Below, piece by piece: positions 33,968 to 41,309 of a stretch of DNA of 64,000 nucleotides. Made by a program: the position numbers and the translations under genes. The notes beneath the pieces are model-generated. The model had not been told where the DNA came from. It did no database searches and saw only the letters and a list, made by a program, of their open reading frames with translations. The stretch's first letter is position 1. Each line of letters opens with the position of its first letter. Source of the DNA: Actinomadura pelletieri DSM 43383 (lineage in GTDB: Bacteria > Actinomycetota > Actinomycetes > Streptosporangiales > Streptosporangiaceae); assembly GCF_003634705.1 (NCBI RefSeq), contig NZ_RBWU01000010.1, forward strand, positions 1 to 64,000. The letters are read 5' to 3'.

Positions 33968-34914
33968 CGTTCACCGTCCGTCCCGAACGCGGCGCGGAGC
34001 GCGGCGGACGCCTTGGCCTGGGCCTTCCGGCCGGCCGACAGCTCGGTGGCCAGCGGCCCGAAGAACGCGTGGATGATGCCCTCGTAGCGGACGACCTCGG
34101 TCTCCACGCCCGCCTCCTTCAGTCGCGCGGCGTACTCCTCGCCCTCGTCGCGGAGCACGTCGTACTCCGCCCCGAGGACCAGGGCCGGGGCGACGCCCGA
34201 CAGGTCGTCGGACCGCAGCGGCAGCAGGTAGGGGTCGTCGAGGTCGGCGGGGCTCTTCGGGTAGGTGGTGAAGAACCAGTCCATGCTCGACTTGGAGAGG
34301 AAGTAGCCCTCCGAGTACAGGCTGTAGGAGGGGCGCCCGTCGTCCGGGTGGCCGAGGACGGGCGACACCAGCACCTGGAGCGCGATTTGCGGGCCGCCGA
34401 GGTCGCGGGCCCTCAGCGCGGTGACGGCGGCGAGGTTGCCGCCCGCGCTCTCACCGCCGACGGCGATCCGGGCGGGGTCGGCGCCGATCTCCGCGCCGTG
34501 CTCGGCGACCCAGGAGACGGCGGCGTAGGCGTCGTCGGCCGCGGCCGGGAAGGGGTTCTCGGGAGCGAGCCGGTAGTCGACGGAGATGACGACCGTGTCG
34601 GCCGCGGCGCAGACGGCGCGACACGAGTACTCGTTCTCGTCGAGGCCGCCGACCGTCCAGCCGCCGCCGTGGAACCAGACGAACGCGGGGAACGGGCCCT
34701 CGCCCTCCGGTGTGTAGACGCGGACGGGCAGCTCCCCGGCGGGGCCGGGGATGGTGGTGTCGGCGACGGAGCCGACCTCCGGCAGGTCGTCGGGCATGAC
34801 GAACATCTGCTTGAAGCCCTCGCGTATCGCGACGACGTCGAGCGGCCCCGACGCGTTCGGGTCCTCGGCGGGGGTGCGGTCGATGATCCGCTGCGCCTCG
34901 GGATCCAGGGGCAT
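33964..34914 (-). CDS. Alpha/beta hydrolase, hormone-sensitive-lipase type
   Basis: The 316-residue esterase has the oxyanion-hole His-Gly-Gly-Gly, nucleophile Gly-Glu-Ser-Ala-Gly-Gly, acid Asp in Leu-Gly-Ala-Glu-Tyr-Asp-Val-Leu-Arg-Asp-Glu and His in Glu-Gly-Ile-Ile-His-Ala-Phe. It is the first gene of the leftward transporter operon, so an ester may be hydrolysed before or after uptake. A GntR-type operator lies 67 nt upstream, shared with the divergent amidohydrolase. Confidence 0.9.
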   Translation of the reverse strand: MPLDPEAQRIIDRTPAEDPNASGPLDVVAIREGFKQMFVMPDDLPEVGSVADTTIPGPAGELPVRVYTPEGEGPFPAFVWFHGGGWTVGGLDENEYSCRAVCAAADTVVISVDYRLAPENPFPAAADDAYAAVSWVAEHGAEIGADPARIAVGGESAGGNLAAVTALRARDLGGPQIALQVLVSPVLGHPDDGRPSYSLYSEGYFLSKSSMDWFFTTYPKSPADLDDPYLLPLRSDDLSGVAPALVLGAEYDVLRDEGEEYAARLKEAGVETEVVRYEGIIHAFFGPLATELSAGRKAQAKASAALRAAFGTDGER

Positions 34915-34980
34915 CGTTTACCTCCGAAGGCCCGGTGTGTCCGTGACCGCGGGCGGAACCCGCAGGTCGGACACTCCAAA

Positions 34981-34992
34981 ATCGTATCTGAT
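34981..34992. promoter_or_regulatory. Candidate GntR/FCD operator, site 1
   Basis: ATCGTATCTGAT lies between divergent genes 34914 (-) and 35045 (+). It shares ATCGTAT with sites at 37559, 41154 and 41260. Confidence 0.65.
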
Positions 34993-35044
34993 TCCGTGTA
35001 CGTTAATTGCAGCTTGTCGATGGTGTCCAGAGTTGGAGCACGAT

Positions 35045-36430
35045 ATGCCGGATGAATCCGTACCCGCCGACCTCGTCCTGACGGGTGGACGGGTCCACAC
35101 GGTCGACGCGAACGATCATGTCGCGGAGGCGGTCGCCGTACGCGGTGGCAGGATCGCCCGCGTCGGCACGGCCGAGGAGGTCGAGCCCCTGGTCGGAGCG
35201 GGTACGCGGGTCGTCCGGCTGGACGGTCGGTCCGTCCTGCCCGGCATCAACGACTCGCACCTGCACGGTATGTGGCTCGGCTCGATGTGGCCAAACCTGC
35301 TCATGGATCAGTTGGCCGGTTCCGGCGGTCACGGGCACGACGCCCCCGCGGGGCCGACTCGGCTGGAGACCTCCGAGGACCGCCGCCGGGCCCTGCTGCG
35401 CACCGCGGACCTGCTCGCCTCGTTCGGGATCACCAGCTACACCGAGCCCGGTCTCGGGCCCGGCGAGGACGACGGCGCCACCGGCTGCTTCGGCTCCGCC
35501 GCGCTGTGGGACTACGCCGAACTCGCCGCGGAGGGCCGGCTCAAGGCCCGGGTCACCGCCCTGCTGCTGTTCGGGGAGCTGGACGGACACAGCACGGCGA
35601 AGGACCTGCTGGCCGGGCTGCGCGACTTCGTTCCGCCCGCGGACGTCCCCGGCCGGTTCCGGGTCGCGGGCGTGAAGATCTTCGCCGACGGCATCCCGCC
35701 GATGCGGAACGCCTGGACGGACCGTCCCTACACCGACGGGTCCCATGGCGCGCTGCTGGTCGACGGCGACACCGACGCCGAACGCGAGCGGGCCCTGCGC
35801 ACGATGATCGACGCGGCGCACGACGCCGGGCACCAGATCGGCGTGCACGCGACCGGCGACGCCACGACCCGGGTCGTGGCGGACGCGTTCGCGGCGGCGC
35901 TCGCCCGGGACGAGCGGGACGCACGGCACTACGTCATCCACGGCGACCTCCTCTCTCCGCGGACGCTGACCGCCCTGGCCGCCGCCCGGATCGGGCTGAA
36001 CACCCAGGCCGGGATCCCGGTCGCGACCGAGCCGATGCTGGTGGACGCCCTCGGCGAGGACGTCCTGCGGGACGCGTGGCCGACCCGCGACGCCCTCGAC
36101 GCGGGCGTGCCGCTGTGCCTGAGCTCGGACGCCCCGGTGCTGACCCCGGACTGGCGGGCCGGGGTGGCGGCCGCGGTGACCCGGCGCGGCCTCGACGGCT
36201 CGGTCCGCGGGGCGGCGCAGCGGCTCGCGGTCACCGAGGCTCTGCGCGCGTACACGATCACCCCCGCGTGGCAGGACGGCGCCGAGAAGGAGAAGGGCTC
36301 CGTCGAGCCGGGCAAGGTCGCCGACCTGTGCGTGCTGGACGGCGACCTGGACGACGTGGAGCCGGAGGCCCTGCCGTCGGTGCCGGTCCGGATGACCGTT
36401 CTGGACGGCGAGGTCGTGTACGAACTCTGA
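35045..36430 (+). CDS. YtcJ-like metal-dependent amidohydrolase
   Basis: The 461-residue protein is an amidohydrolase_3 member. A beta-sandwich flanks the barrel (Ala-Asp-Leu-Val-Leu-Thr-Gly-Gly-Arg-Val at the N-terminus, Gly-Lys-Val-Ala-Asp-Leu near the C-terminus). The metal centre is complete: Asp-Ser-His-Leu-His, Gly-Val-Lys-Ile-Phe-Ala-Asp-Gly, Val-His-Ala-Thr-Gly-Asp, Val-Ile-His-Gly and Ser-Ser-Asp-Ala-Pro. I chose ATG 35045 (GGAG upstream) since the longer frame enters the promoter and operator. It hydrolyses an amide or similar bond; the substrate is unknown. Confidence 0.9.
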   Translation: MPDESVPADLVLTGGRVHTVDANDHVAEAVAVRGGRIARVGTAEEVEPLVGAGTRVVRLDGRSVLPGINDSHLHGMWLGSMWPNLLMDQLAGSGGHGHDAPAGPTRLETSEDRRRALLRTADLLASFGITSYTEPGLGPGEDDGATGCFGSAALWDYAELAAEGRLKARVTALLLFGELDGHSTAKDLLAGLRDFVPPADVPGRFRVAGVKIFADGIPPMRNAWTDRPYTDGSHGALLVDGDTDAERERALRTMIDAAHDAGHQIGVHATGDATTRVVADAFAAALARDERDARHYVIHGDLLSPRTLTALAAARIGLNTQAGIPVATEPMLVDALGEDVLRDAWPTRDALDAGVPLCLSSDAPVLTPDWRAGVAAAVTRRGLDGSVRGAAQRLAVTEALRAYTITPAWQDGAEKEKGSVEPGKVADLCVLDGDLDDVEPEALPSVPVRMTVLDGEVVYEL

Positions 36431-36439
36431 AATGCGCCG

Positions 36440-36475
36440 GAGCCGCCGGGCCCGGCAAGGCGGGCTCGGCGGCTC
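36440..36475. terminator. Bidirectional hairpin between convergent genes
   Basis: 15-nt arms with one G-T pair and a 6-nt loop, 10 nt after the YtcJ-like gene stop and 10 nt before the convergent reductase stop. Confidence 0.65.
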
Positions 36476-36484
36476 GGCGGTGCG

Positions 36485-37498
36485 TCATCCGCAGGACGCG
36501 GCGTCTTTGGGAGCCGTGGGGGCGTCGGTCCCCCAGGAGGCCGCCGGGTCCACGACGCCCTCGTCCAGCCACAGCCCGGCCACGGCCTCGCGCAGTTCGT
36601 CGCCGCGGCGGGCGCACAGTCCGAGCGCGGCCAGGTTGTCCTCGAACTGGCCGATCCTGCTGACGCCGACCAGGACGTTCGACACCGCCGGATGGGCGAG
36701 GGTGAAGGCGATCGCGAGCTGCGCGGGCGTGACGCCGAACTCTTCGGCGATCCGCCGGATCTCGGGGAGCGCGGCGCGGATCCGGTCACGGATGCCCCCG
36801 GGGTCGGCGCCGATCTTCCGCTGCGGGTCGAGCTTGCCGGCGAGGATGCCGCCCTCCAGGACGTCCGACGCCTGCAGCGCCAGCCCCTCCTCGGTGAACA
36901 GCCTGCCGTACAGGTCGCCCTCGGGGACCGACCGCCGGGCGAGGTTGTACTTCAACTGGGCGAACGTGGGCGGAACCAGCCCCTCGGCGGTCGCGAACCG
37001 GCAGGCGAACAGCACATCGCCCGCCGACCAGTTGTTCACGCCCCACGCCTTGAAGCGCCCGGCCCGGACGAGTTCCGCCACGTCCCGCACCACGGCCTTC
37101 AGATCGGGACGTTCCATGAAGTCGCCGACCACGACCATGTCCGCGTGGTCCGTGCCGATCCGTCCGAGCGACACCTTCATCTGCTCGGCGAACGAGGACG
37201 CCGGGTACTCCCACAACCAGAGCTTCCCGCACAGGAGGTAATCTTCGCGAGCGATTCCGGCATCACGGACGGCCTGTCCGAACAACACATCGGTAACGGC
37301 GTTCTCGGCATGGGGGCCGAAGTTGTAGTGCGCCACATCGAACATGTCGACGCCGCGATCGACCGCCAGCCGGACGAGCTCCGCCGCGTCGTCACGGTCC
37401 ATCCGGTCCCACGTGTTCCAGGAACCGAGGGACAGAAGCGGGACCTCGGGACCGCGCACACCGAGCCGGCGCCGGGGTACACGCTCTGCGAACTCCAT
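36485..37498 (-). CDS. Aldo/keto reductase-family protein lacking the catalytic His (second copy)
   Basis: A 337-residue paralogue of the protein at 27109. Asp and Tyr of the tetrad are in Phe-Asp-Val-Ala-His-Tyr, and Lys in Cys-Gly-Lys-Leu-Trp. The His position again is Gly (Met-Val-Val-Val-Gly-Asp). Two copies sharing the same replacement argue for a conserved subfamily rather than damage. It is controlled from a region containing ATCGTATAGCAT and divergent from the methyltransferase. Confidence 0.85.
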   Translation of the reverse strand: MEFAERVPRRRLGVRGPEVPLLSLGSWNTWDRMDRDDAAELVRLAVDRGVDMFDVAHYNFGPHAENAVTDVLFGQAVRDAGIAREDYLLCGKLWLWEYPASSFAEQMKVSLGRIGTDHADMVVVGDFMERPDLKAVVRDVAELVRAGRFKAWGVNNWSAGDVLFACRFATAEGLVPPTFAQLKYNLARRSVPEGDLYGRLFTEEGLALQASDVLEGGILAGKLDPQRKIGADPGGIRDRIRAALPEIRRIAEEFGVTPAQLAIAFTLAHPAVSNVLVGVSRIGQFEDNLAALGLCARRGDELREAVAGLWLDEGVVDPAASWGTDAPTAPKDAASCG

Positions 37499-37558
37499 CG
37501 TGACCTCCGATGAGAGGGGTGGTCGGCCCCGGGAGGACCCCTGGCCGTCTCAGCATAG

Positions 37559-37570
37559 ATCGTATAGCAT
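37559..37570. promoter_or_regulatory. Candidate GntR/FCD operator, site 2
   Basis: ATCGTATAGCAT lies between divergent genes 37498 (-) and 37604 (+). Confidence 0.65.
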
Positions 37571-37603
37571 CCTGCATATTCTTACCGCGAAGGAGACATT
37601 TTC

Positions 37604-38596
37604 ATGTCGCATCCCTCCCCGGGCGCCGACCCCTCCAGCATCCTCGGCGTCGCCACCGGCTACATGGCCGCCAAGCAGCTGTTCGCGGCGAGTGAAACCG
37701 GCGTGTTCGCCGCGCTCGCGGACGGACCCGCCACGGCGACCGAGATCGCCGGACGGGCCGGGCTGCCCGAGCGCACCGCCCGCATCCTCGCCGACACCAT
37801 GGCCGCCCTCGGCCTGCTGACCCGCGAGGACGGCCGCTACGCCAACACCCCGGCCACCGCCGCGTACCTCGCCGGGGACACCGGCGGCATCGACCTGCGG
37901 CCCTTCCTGGCCTTCCTCGACGCCATCAGCTACCCGCACTGGCTCGGGTTCGCCGCCACCACGCGCAGCGACAAGCCCCAGCAGCTCGACATGGCCGGCG
38001 AGCGGATGCAGACGTTCATGACCGGTGTCATGACCTACAACGCGCTGCACGCGCGGATGCTCGCGGGGAACTTCGACTTCACCCCCTACTCGCGCATCCT
38101 CGACTTCGGCGGCCTGTCCGGCTCGTTCCTCATCGAGGCGCTGAAGGCCGCCGACAAGGCGCACGGTACCTTCCTCGGCCCCGCCGACTTCACCGGTTTC
38201 GCCACCTCCGCCTTCGACGAGGCCGGCCTCGGCGACCGCACCGCCGTCGTCGAAGCCGACCCGCTGACCGGCGACCTGCCGGACGGGTTCGACTGCATCC
38301 TGATGGAACACGTCGTGCACCGCTTCGACGCCGAGCAGAACAAGACCCTCATCGAGCGGGCCCGCCAGGCCGCCGCGCCCGGCGCCAAGCTCGTCCTGCT
38401 CGACTTCTTCCTCGACGAGGACCCGGAGCAGCGCCTCATCGACGCCCTCCACGCCGGTGAGTACCTCGTCATCGACGGCACCGTCGTCTACCCCGAGGCC
38501 GAGGTCCGCGGCTGGCTGACCGCCGCCGGCTGGGAGCCGGTCGAGACCCGCGCCCTCCCCGGCAGCCCGCGCATCATCATCGCGGAAGCCCGGTGA
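37604..38596 (+). CDS. SAM-dependent O-methyltransferase (COMT-like)
   Basis: The 330-residue enzyme has an N-terminal winged-helix dimerisation domain (about 10-95, Leu-Phe-Ala-Ala-Ser-Glu-Thr-Gly-Val-Phe...Leu-Pro-Glu-Arg-Thr-Ala-Arg). The methyltransferase domain has Ile-Leu-Asp-Phe-Gly-Gly-Leu-Ser-Gly-Ser as the SAM loop and Met-Glu-His-Val-Val-His at the catalytic region. It would methylate, or in context act on, a phenolic intermediate. GAAGGAGA precedes ATG 37604. Its stop overlaps the SDR start (GTGA). Confidence 0.85.
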   Translation: MSHPSPGADPSSILGVATGYMAAKQLFAASETGVFAALADGPATATEIAGRAGLPERTARILADTMAALGLLTREDGRYANTPATAAYLAGDTGGIDLRPFLAFLDAISYPHWLGFAATTRSDKPQQLDMAGERMQTFMTGVMTYNALHARMLAGNFDFTPYSRILDFGGLSGSFLIEALKAADKAHGTFLGPADFTGFATSAFDEAGLGDRTAVVEADPLTGDLPDGFDCILMEHVVHRFDAEQNKTLIERARQAAAPGAKLVLLDFFLDEDPEQRLIDALHAGEYLVIDGTVVYPEAEVRGWLTAAGWEPVETRALPGSPRIIIAEAR

Positions 38597-39342
38597 GCGG
38601 CCGGGTGAACGACGGCAGGGTCGTCCTCGTCACCGGTGGCGCCAGCGGCATCGGCCGCGCCATCGCCGCCGCGTTCGCGGCCGCGGGCGACCGTGTCGTC
38701 ATCGCCGACCGCGACGCCGAGAGCGCCGCCAGGGTCGCCAAGGAGATCGACGCCGACTCCGTCACCATGGACATCACCGACGTGGACTCGGTCACCACCG
38801 GAGTCGCCCACGTCGCCGAGACCGTCGGCCCCATCGAGATCCTCGTCAACAACGCGGGTCTCGTCGCCGGCGGCGGTCCCCTGGCGTCCCTGCCGATGGA
38901 GATCTTCGACACGGTCGTCGCCGTCAACCTGCGCGGCACCTTCACCGTCACCCAGGCGGTCGCCACCCAGATGATCGAGCGCGGCACCAAGGGCCGCATC
39001 GTCAACATCAGCTCCATCGGAGCCCGCCAGCCCACCGCCGGTCTCGGCCACTACGAGGCCACCAAGGCGGCCGTGGACGCCCTCACCCGCACCGCCGCGC
39101 TCGAACTCGCGGGCAACGGCATCCGGGTCAACGGCGTCGCGCCCGGCCCCGTCCACACCCCGATGACGGCCGGGCTCATGGACGTCCCCGAGGCCCGCGC
39201 GGCCTGGGAGTCCCGGATCCCGCTGAGCAAGATCGCCACCACGGACGACATCGCCCCGCTGGTGCTGTTTCTCGCCTCCGACCAGGCGAACCACATCACC
39301 GGCGCCATCATCCAGGTGGACGGCGGACAACTGCTGACGTGA
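38593..39342 (+). CDS. SDR-family oxidoreductase
   Basis: A 249-residue classical SDR with Thr-Gly-Gly-Ala-Ser-Gly-Ile-Gly, Asn-Asn-Ala-Gly, and catalytic Ser (Asn-Ile-Ser-Ser-Ile-Gly), Tyr and Lys in His-Tyr-Glu-Ala-Thr-Lys. It starts at GTG in a GTGA overlap with the methyltransferase, so the two act together. NAD(P)-dependent oxidation or reduction of a ring or side-chain hydroxyl is likely. Confidence 0.9.
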   Translation: MSGRVNDGRVVLVTGGASGIGRAIAAAFAAAGDRVVIADRDAESAARVAKEIDADSVTMDITDVDSVTTGVAHVAETVGPIEILVNNAGLVAGGGPLASLPMEIFDTVVAVNLRGTFTVTQAVATQMIERGTKGRIVNISSIGARQPTAGLGHYEATKAAVDALTRTAALELAGNGIRVNGVAPGPVHTPMTAGLMDVPEARAAWESRIPLSKIATTDDIAPLVLFLASDQANHITGAIIQVDGGQLLT

Positions 39343-39465
39343 TCTGCCAGGGGGGCGACCCCCCTGGGACCCCGTCGCGTCGCGACGCGGGCGATCCTCA
39401 CGCCGCCCGTGCGGTTGTCGTGCCCGTGCGGGTGTGCGTGGCATCGCTGCTTTCGCCTGCGTCGA

Positions 39466-39513
39466 CGGTTCGCGCGGTGTCCGGCGCCCCAGCGCCGGAC
39501 ACCGCGCGAACCG
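39466..39513. terminator. Very strong hairpin after the methyltransferase-SDR operon
   Basis: A 22-bp perfect stem with a 4-nt loop, about 120 nt after the SDR stop, in the gap between convergent transcripts. Confidence 0.85.
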
Positions 39514-39624
39514 TGACCCGGCCTCGGGTTACCACCTCGGGATCGGGGTTGGGAGTACCACCTCGGGGTCCGGGGTCGTGGCCTCGGGATCTGGGGTTCT
39601 GAGCGGTTGAGCAAGAGAGACAGA

Positions 39625-39658
39625 CGAACGCGCCGTCCCTGTCGGGGCGGCGCGTTCG
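39625..39658. terminator. Hairpin after the GntR gene
   Basis: CGAACGCGCCG arm pairs with CGGCGCGTTCG around a GC-rich inner part, 13 nt past the minus-strand GntR stop. The DNA between this and the 39466 hairpin is a short run of CACCTCGGG-like repeats. Confidence 0.7.
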
Positions 39659-39671
39659 GGGTTCTGGTCGG

Positions 39672-40346
39672 TTATTTGTGGGGGACGGCGCTGTGGAGGG
39701 CGTGGGCGGTGGCGTTCTTGTGGGCGCAGGCCACGCGTTCGATCTCGGCGGGGTCGGCGCCCTGGGCGATGAGTTCGAGGATTCCCTCGTGCTCGACCAC
39801 CGAGCGGCGGGCGCGGCCGGGAACGTAGGTGAAGGTGGAGCGGCGCATGTGGTCCAGGCGCGTCCACTCCGCCTCCAGCAGTGCCCGCAGGTGCGCGTCC
39901 GGGCAGTGCTCGTAGATCGAGAAGTGGAACTCGCGGTTCAGCGCGGTGAACGCGGTCGGATCGAACTCCTCCAGCGCCTCCACCATACGGTCGTTGATCT
40001 TGCGGGAGCGCTCCAGCTCCGTGGCCGTCATGAGCGGCGCGGAGATGGCGGTGGCGTAGCCCTCAAGTCTGGCGAGGATCTGCAGCGTGTGCTCCACCTG
40101 CTCGGCCTCGAACACCGCGACGCGGGCGCCGACGTTGCGCACCACCTCGACGAGACCGTCGGACTGCAGGCGGCGCAACGCCTCGCGCAGGGGGATGGTG
40201 CTGACCCCCGTCTCCTGCGCGAGCTGGTTGATGACCAGCCGGTAGCCGGGCACGTAGGTGCCGTCAAGGATGCGCGAGCGCAGCAGGTCGTAGCAGAACT
40301 CTGCCTTGCTCTCCTTGGGCTGTTCCTGCTTCTTCGCGGGACTCAC
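39672..40346 (-). CDS. GntR-family regulator, FCD (FadR-like) subfamily
   Basis: The 224-residue regulator has an N-terminal winged HTH (about 17-75, Ile-Asn-Gln-Leu-Ala-Gln-Glu-Thr-Gly-Val-Ser...Leu-Arg-Glu-Ala-Leu-Arg-Arg-Leu). An all-helical FCD domain follows, with metal/ligand His residues in Phe-His-Phe-Ser-Ile-Tyr, Glu-His-Glu-Gly-Ile and the final helix. I prefer GTG 40346, with GAGGAG upstream, to GTG 40373. It sits in the middle of the aromatic regulon; FCD regulators usually respond to a carboxylic-acid intermediate. It is the obvious candidate for the ATCGTAT-type sites nearby. Confidence 0.9.
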   Translation of the reverse strand: MSPAKKQEQPKESKAEFCYDLLRSRILDGTYVPGYRLVINQLAQETGVSTIPLREALRRLQSDGLVEVVRNVGARVAVFEAEQVEHTLQILARLEGYATAISAPLMTATELERSRKINDRMVEALEEFDPTAFTALNREFHFSIYEHCPDAHLRALLEAEWTRLDHMRRSTFTYVPGRARRSVVEHEGILELIAQGADPAEIERVACAHKNATAHALHSAVPHK

Positions 40347-40398
40347 CCGGTTCTCCTCATCGTCGCCCCGCACCCCCGGGTCGTGTTCGCCGGCCTGG

Positions 40399-41130
40399 TC
40401 ACCGTGACAACGCGTGCACGACGGCGTCGCGGAACGGCGCCCCGCCCAGCACCTCGTGATGAGCGCCGGGCACGGTGACCAGTTCGGCCTTGCCGATCTC
40501 CTCGGCGAGGCCGTTGATTCCTCGTGTCAGCTCATCATTGTCGCCCACGACGAAGACCGGAAGGGTCTCGGCCTTCCAAGCACCGCCCGAGAAGGGCGTC
40601 GAGCGCAGTCCCTCGACGCACAGGGCGAGTGCGGGGGCGCGGTCGCCGAAGTTCTTGATCATGCCGGCGATCATGCCGGTGAAGGGGTCGGCGGGCTCGG
40701 CGCCGTCCCGGACGGCGGCGTGCAGGGCGTCGATGTCGACGGCGGAGAAGGGCTCGACGGGGCTCAGCCCACCGAGTACGGTGCGTTCCACCCGGCCGGG
40801 CGCAGCCGCGGGAAGCTCCCATATGATCCTGGACCCGAGGGAGTAGCCCGCGGCGTCGAACGAGGTGATCCCGGCCCGGTCCAGGGCCGCGACGAGATCG
40901 GCGGCGATGGCCGGTGCGGTGACCTCCGCCGCCGTGGCGGGCGCCGGGCTGCGGCCGTGGCCGGGCAGGTCCGGGACCACGACGGTCCGGCCCGCCGCGG
41001 TGAGGGCCTCGGCGATGCCGGTGTCGACCCAGTCGGTCGTCCCGTCCGAGCAGAAGCCGTGTACGAGCAGCACGGGCGGCGCGTCCACCGGACTGGCGGA
41101 CGTGAACGTGCGAACGGCGAGGTCGCGCAT
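40399..41130 (-). CDS. Alpha/beta hydrolase
   Basis: The 243-residue hydrolase has the oxyanion region Leu-Val-His-Gly-Phe, nucleophile elbow Gly-Tyr-Ser-Leu-Gly, an acid candidate in Val-Val-Gly-Asn-Asp-Asp and His in Pro-Gly-Ala-His-His-Glu. AGGAGGTG precedes ATG 41130. It resembles small esterases or C-C-bond hydrolases of aromatic pathways. It is divergent from the ring-cleavage operon, with two operator-like sites between. Confidence 0.88.
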   Translation of the reverse strand: MRDLAVRTFTSASPVDAPPVLLVHGFCSDGTTDWVDTGIAEALTAAGRTVVVPDLPGHGRSPAPATAAEVTAPAIAADLVAALDRAGITSFDAAGYSLGSRIIWELPAAAPGRVERTVLGGLSPVEPFSAVDIDALHAAVRDGAEPADPFTGMIAGMIKNFGDRAPALALCVEGLRSTPFSGGAWKAETLPVFVVGDNDELTRGINGLAEEIGKAELVTVPGAHHEVLGGAPFRDAVVHALSR

Positions 41131-41153
41131 CCGTCAAACACCTCCTAGAGGAT

Positions 41154-41165
41154 TTCGCATACGAT
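41154..41165. promoter_or_regulatory. Candidate GntR/FCD operator, site 3
   Basis: TTCGCATACGAT (reverse complement ATCGTATGCGAA), 24 nt upstream of the hydrolase start. Confidence 0.65.
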
Positions 41166-41259
41166 TTGCGATCATACTGCACGGGAACTTCGGGTCCCGC
41201 TCGGACGTGTTCGGTCGAGTTGGAACGATCAAAGAGGCGCCCTCGTCATCGTGCATGAC

Positions 41260-41271
41260 TTCATATACGAT
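41260..41271. promoter_or_regulatory. Candidate GntR/FCD operator, site 4
   Basis: TTCATATACGAT (reverse complement ATCGTATATGAA), 38 nt upstream of the ring-cleavage operon's first gene. Confidence 0.65.
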
Positions 41272-41309
41272 TTCTCCGGAACCTCTTCCGTACCGTCAGG
41301 AGCTCCGCA

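Noticed and set aside
36431..36484. Small RNA or riboswitch in the gap between convergent genes
   Set aside because: The inverted repeat is fully explained as a bidirectional terminator.
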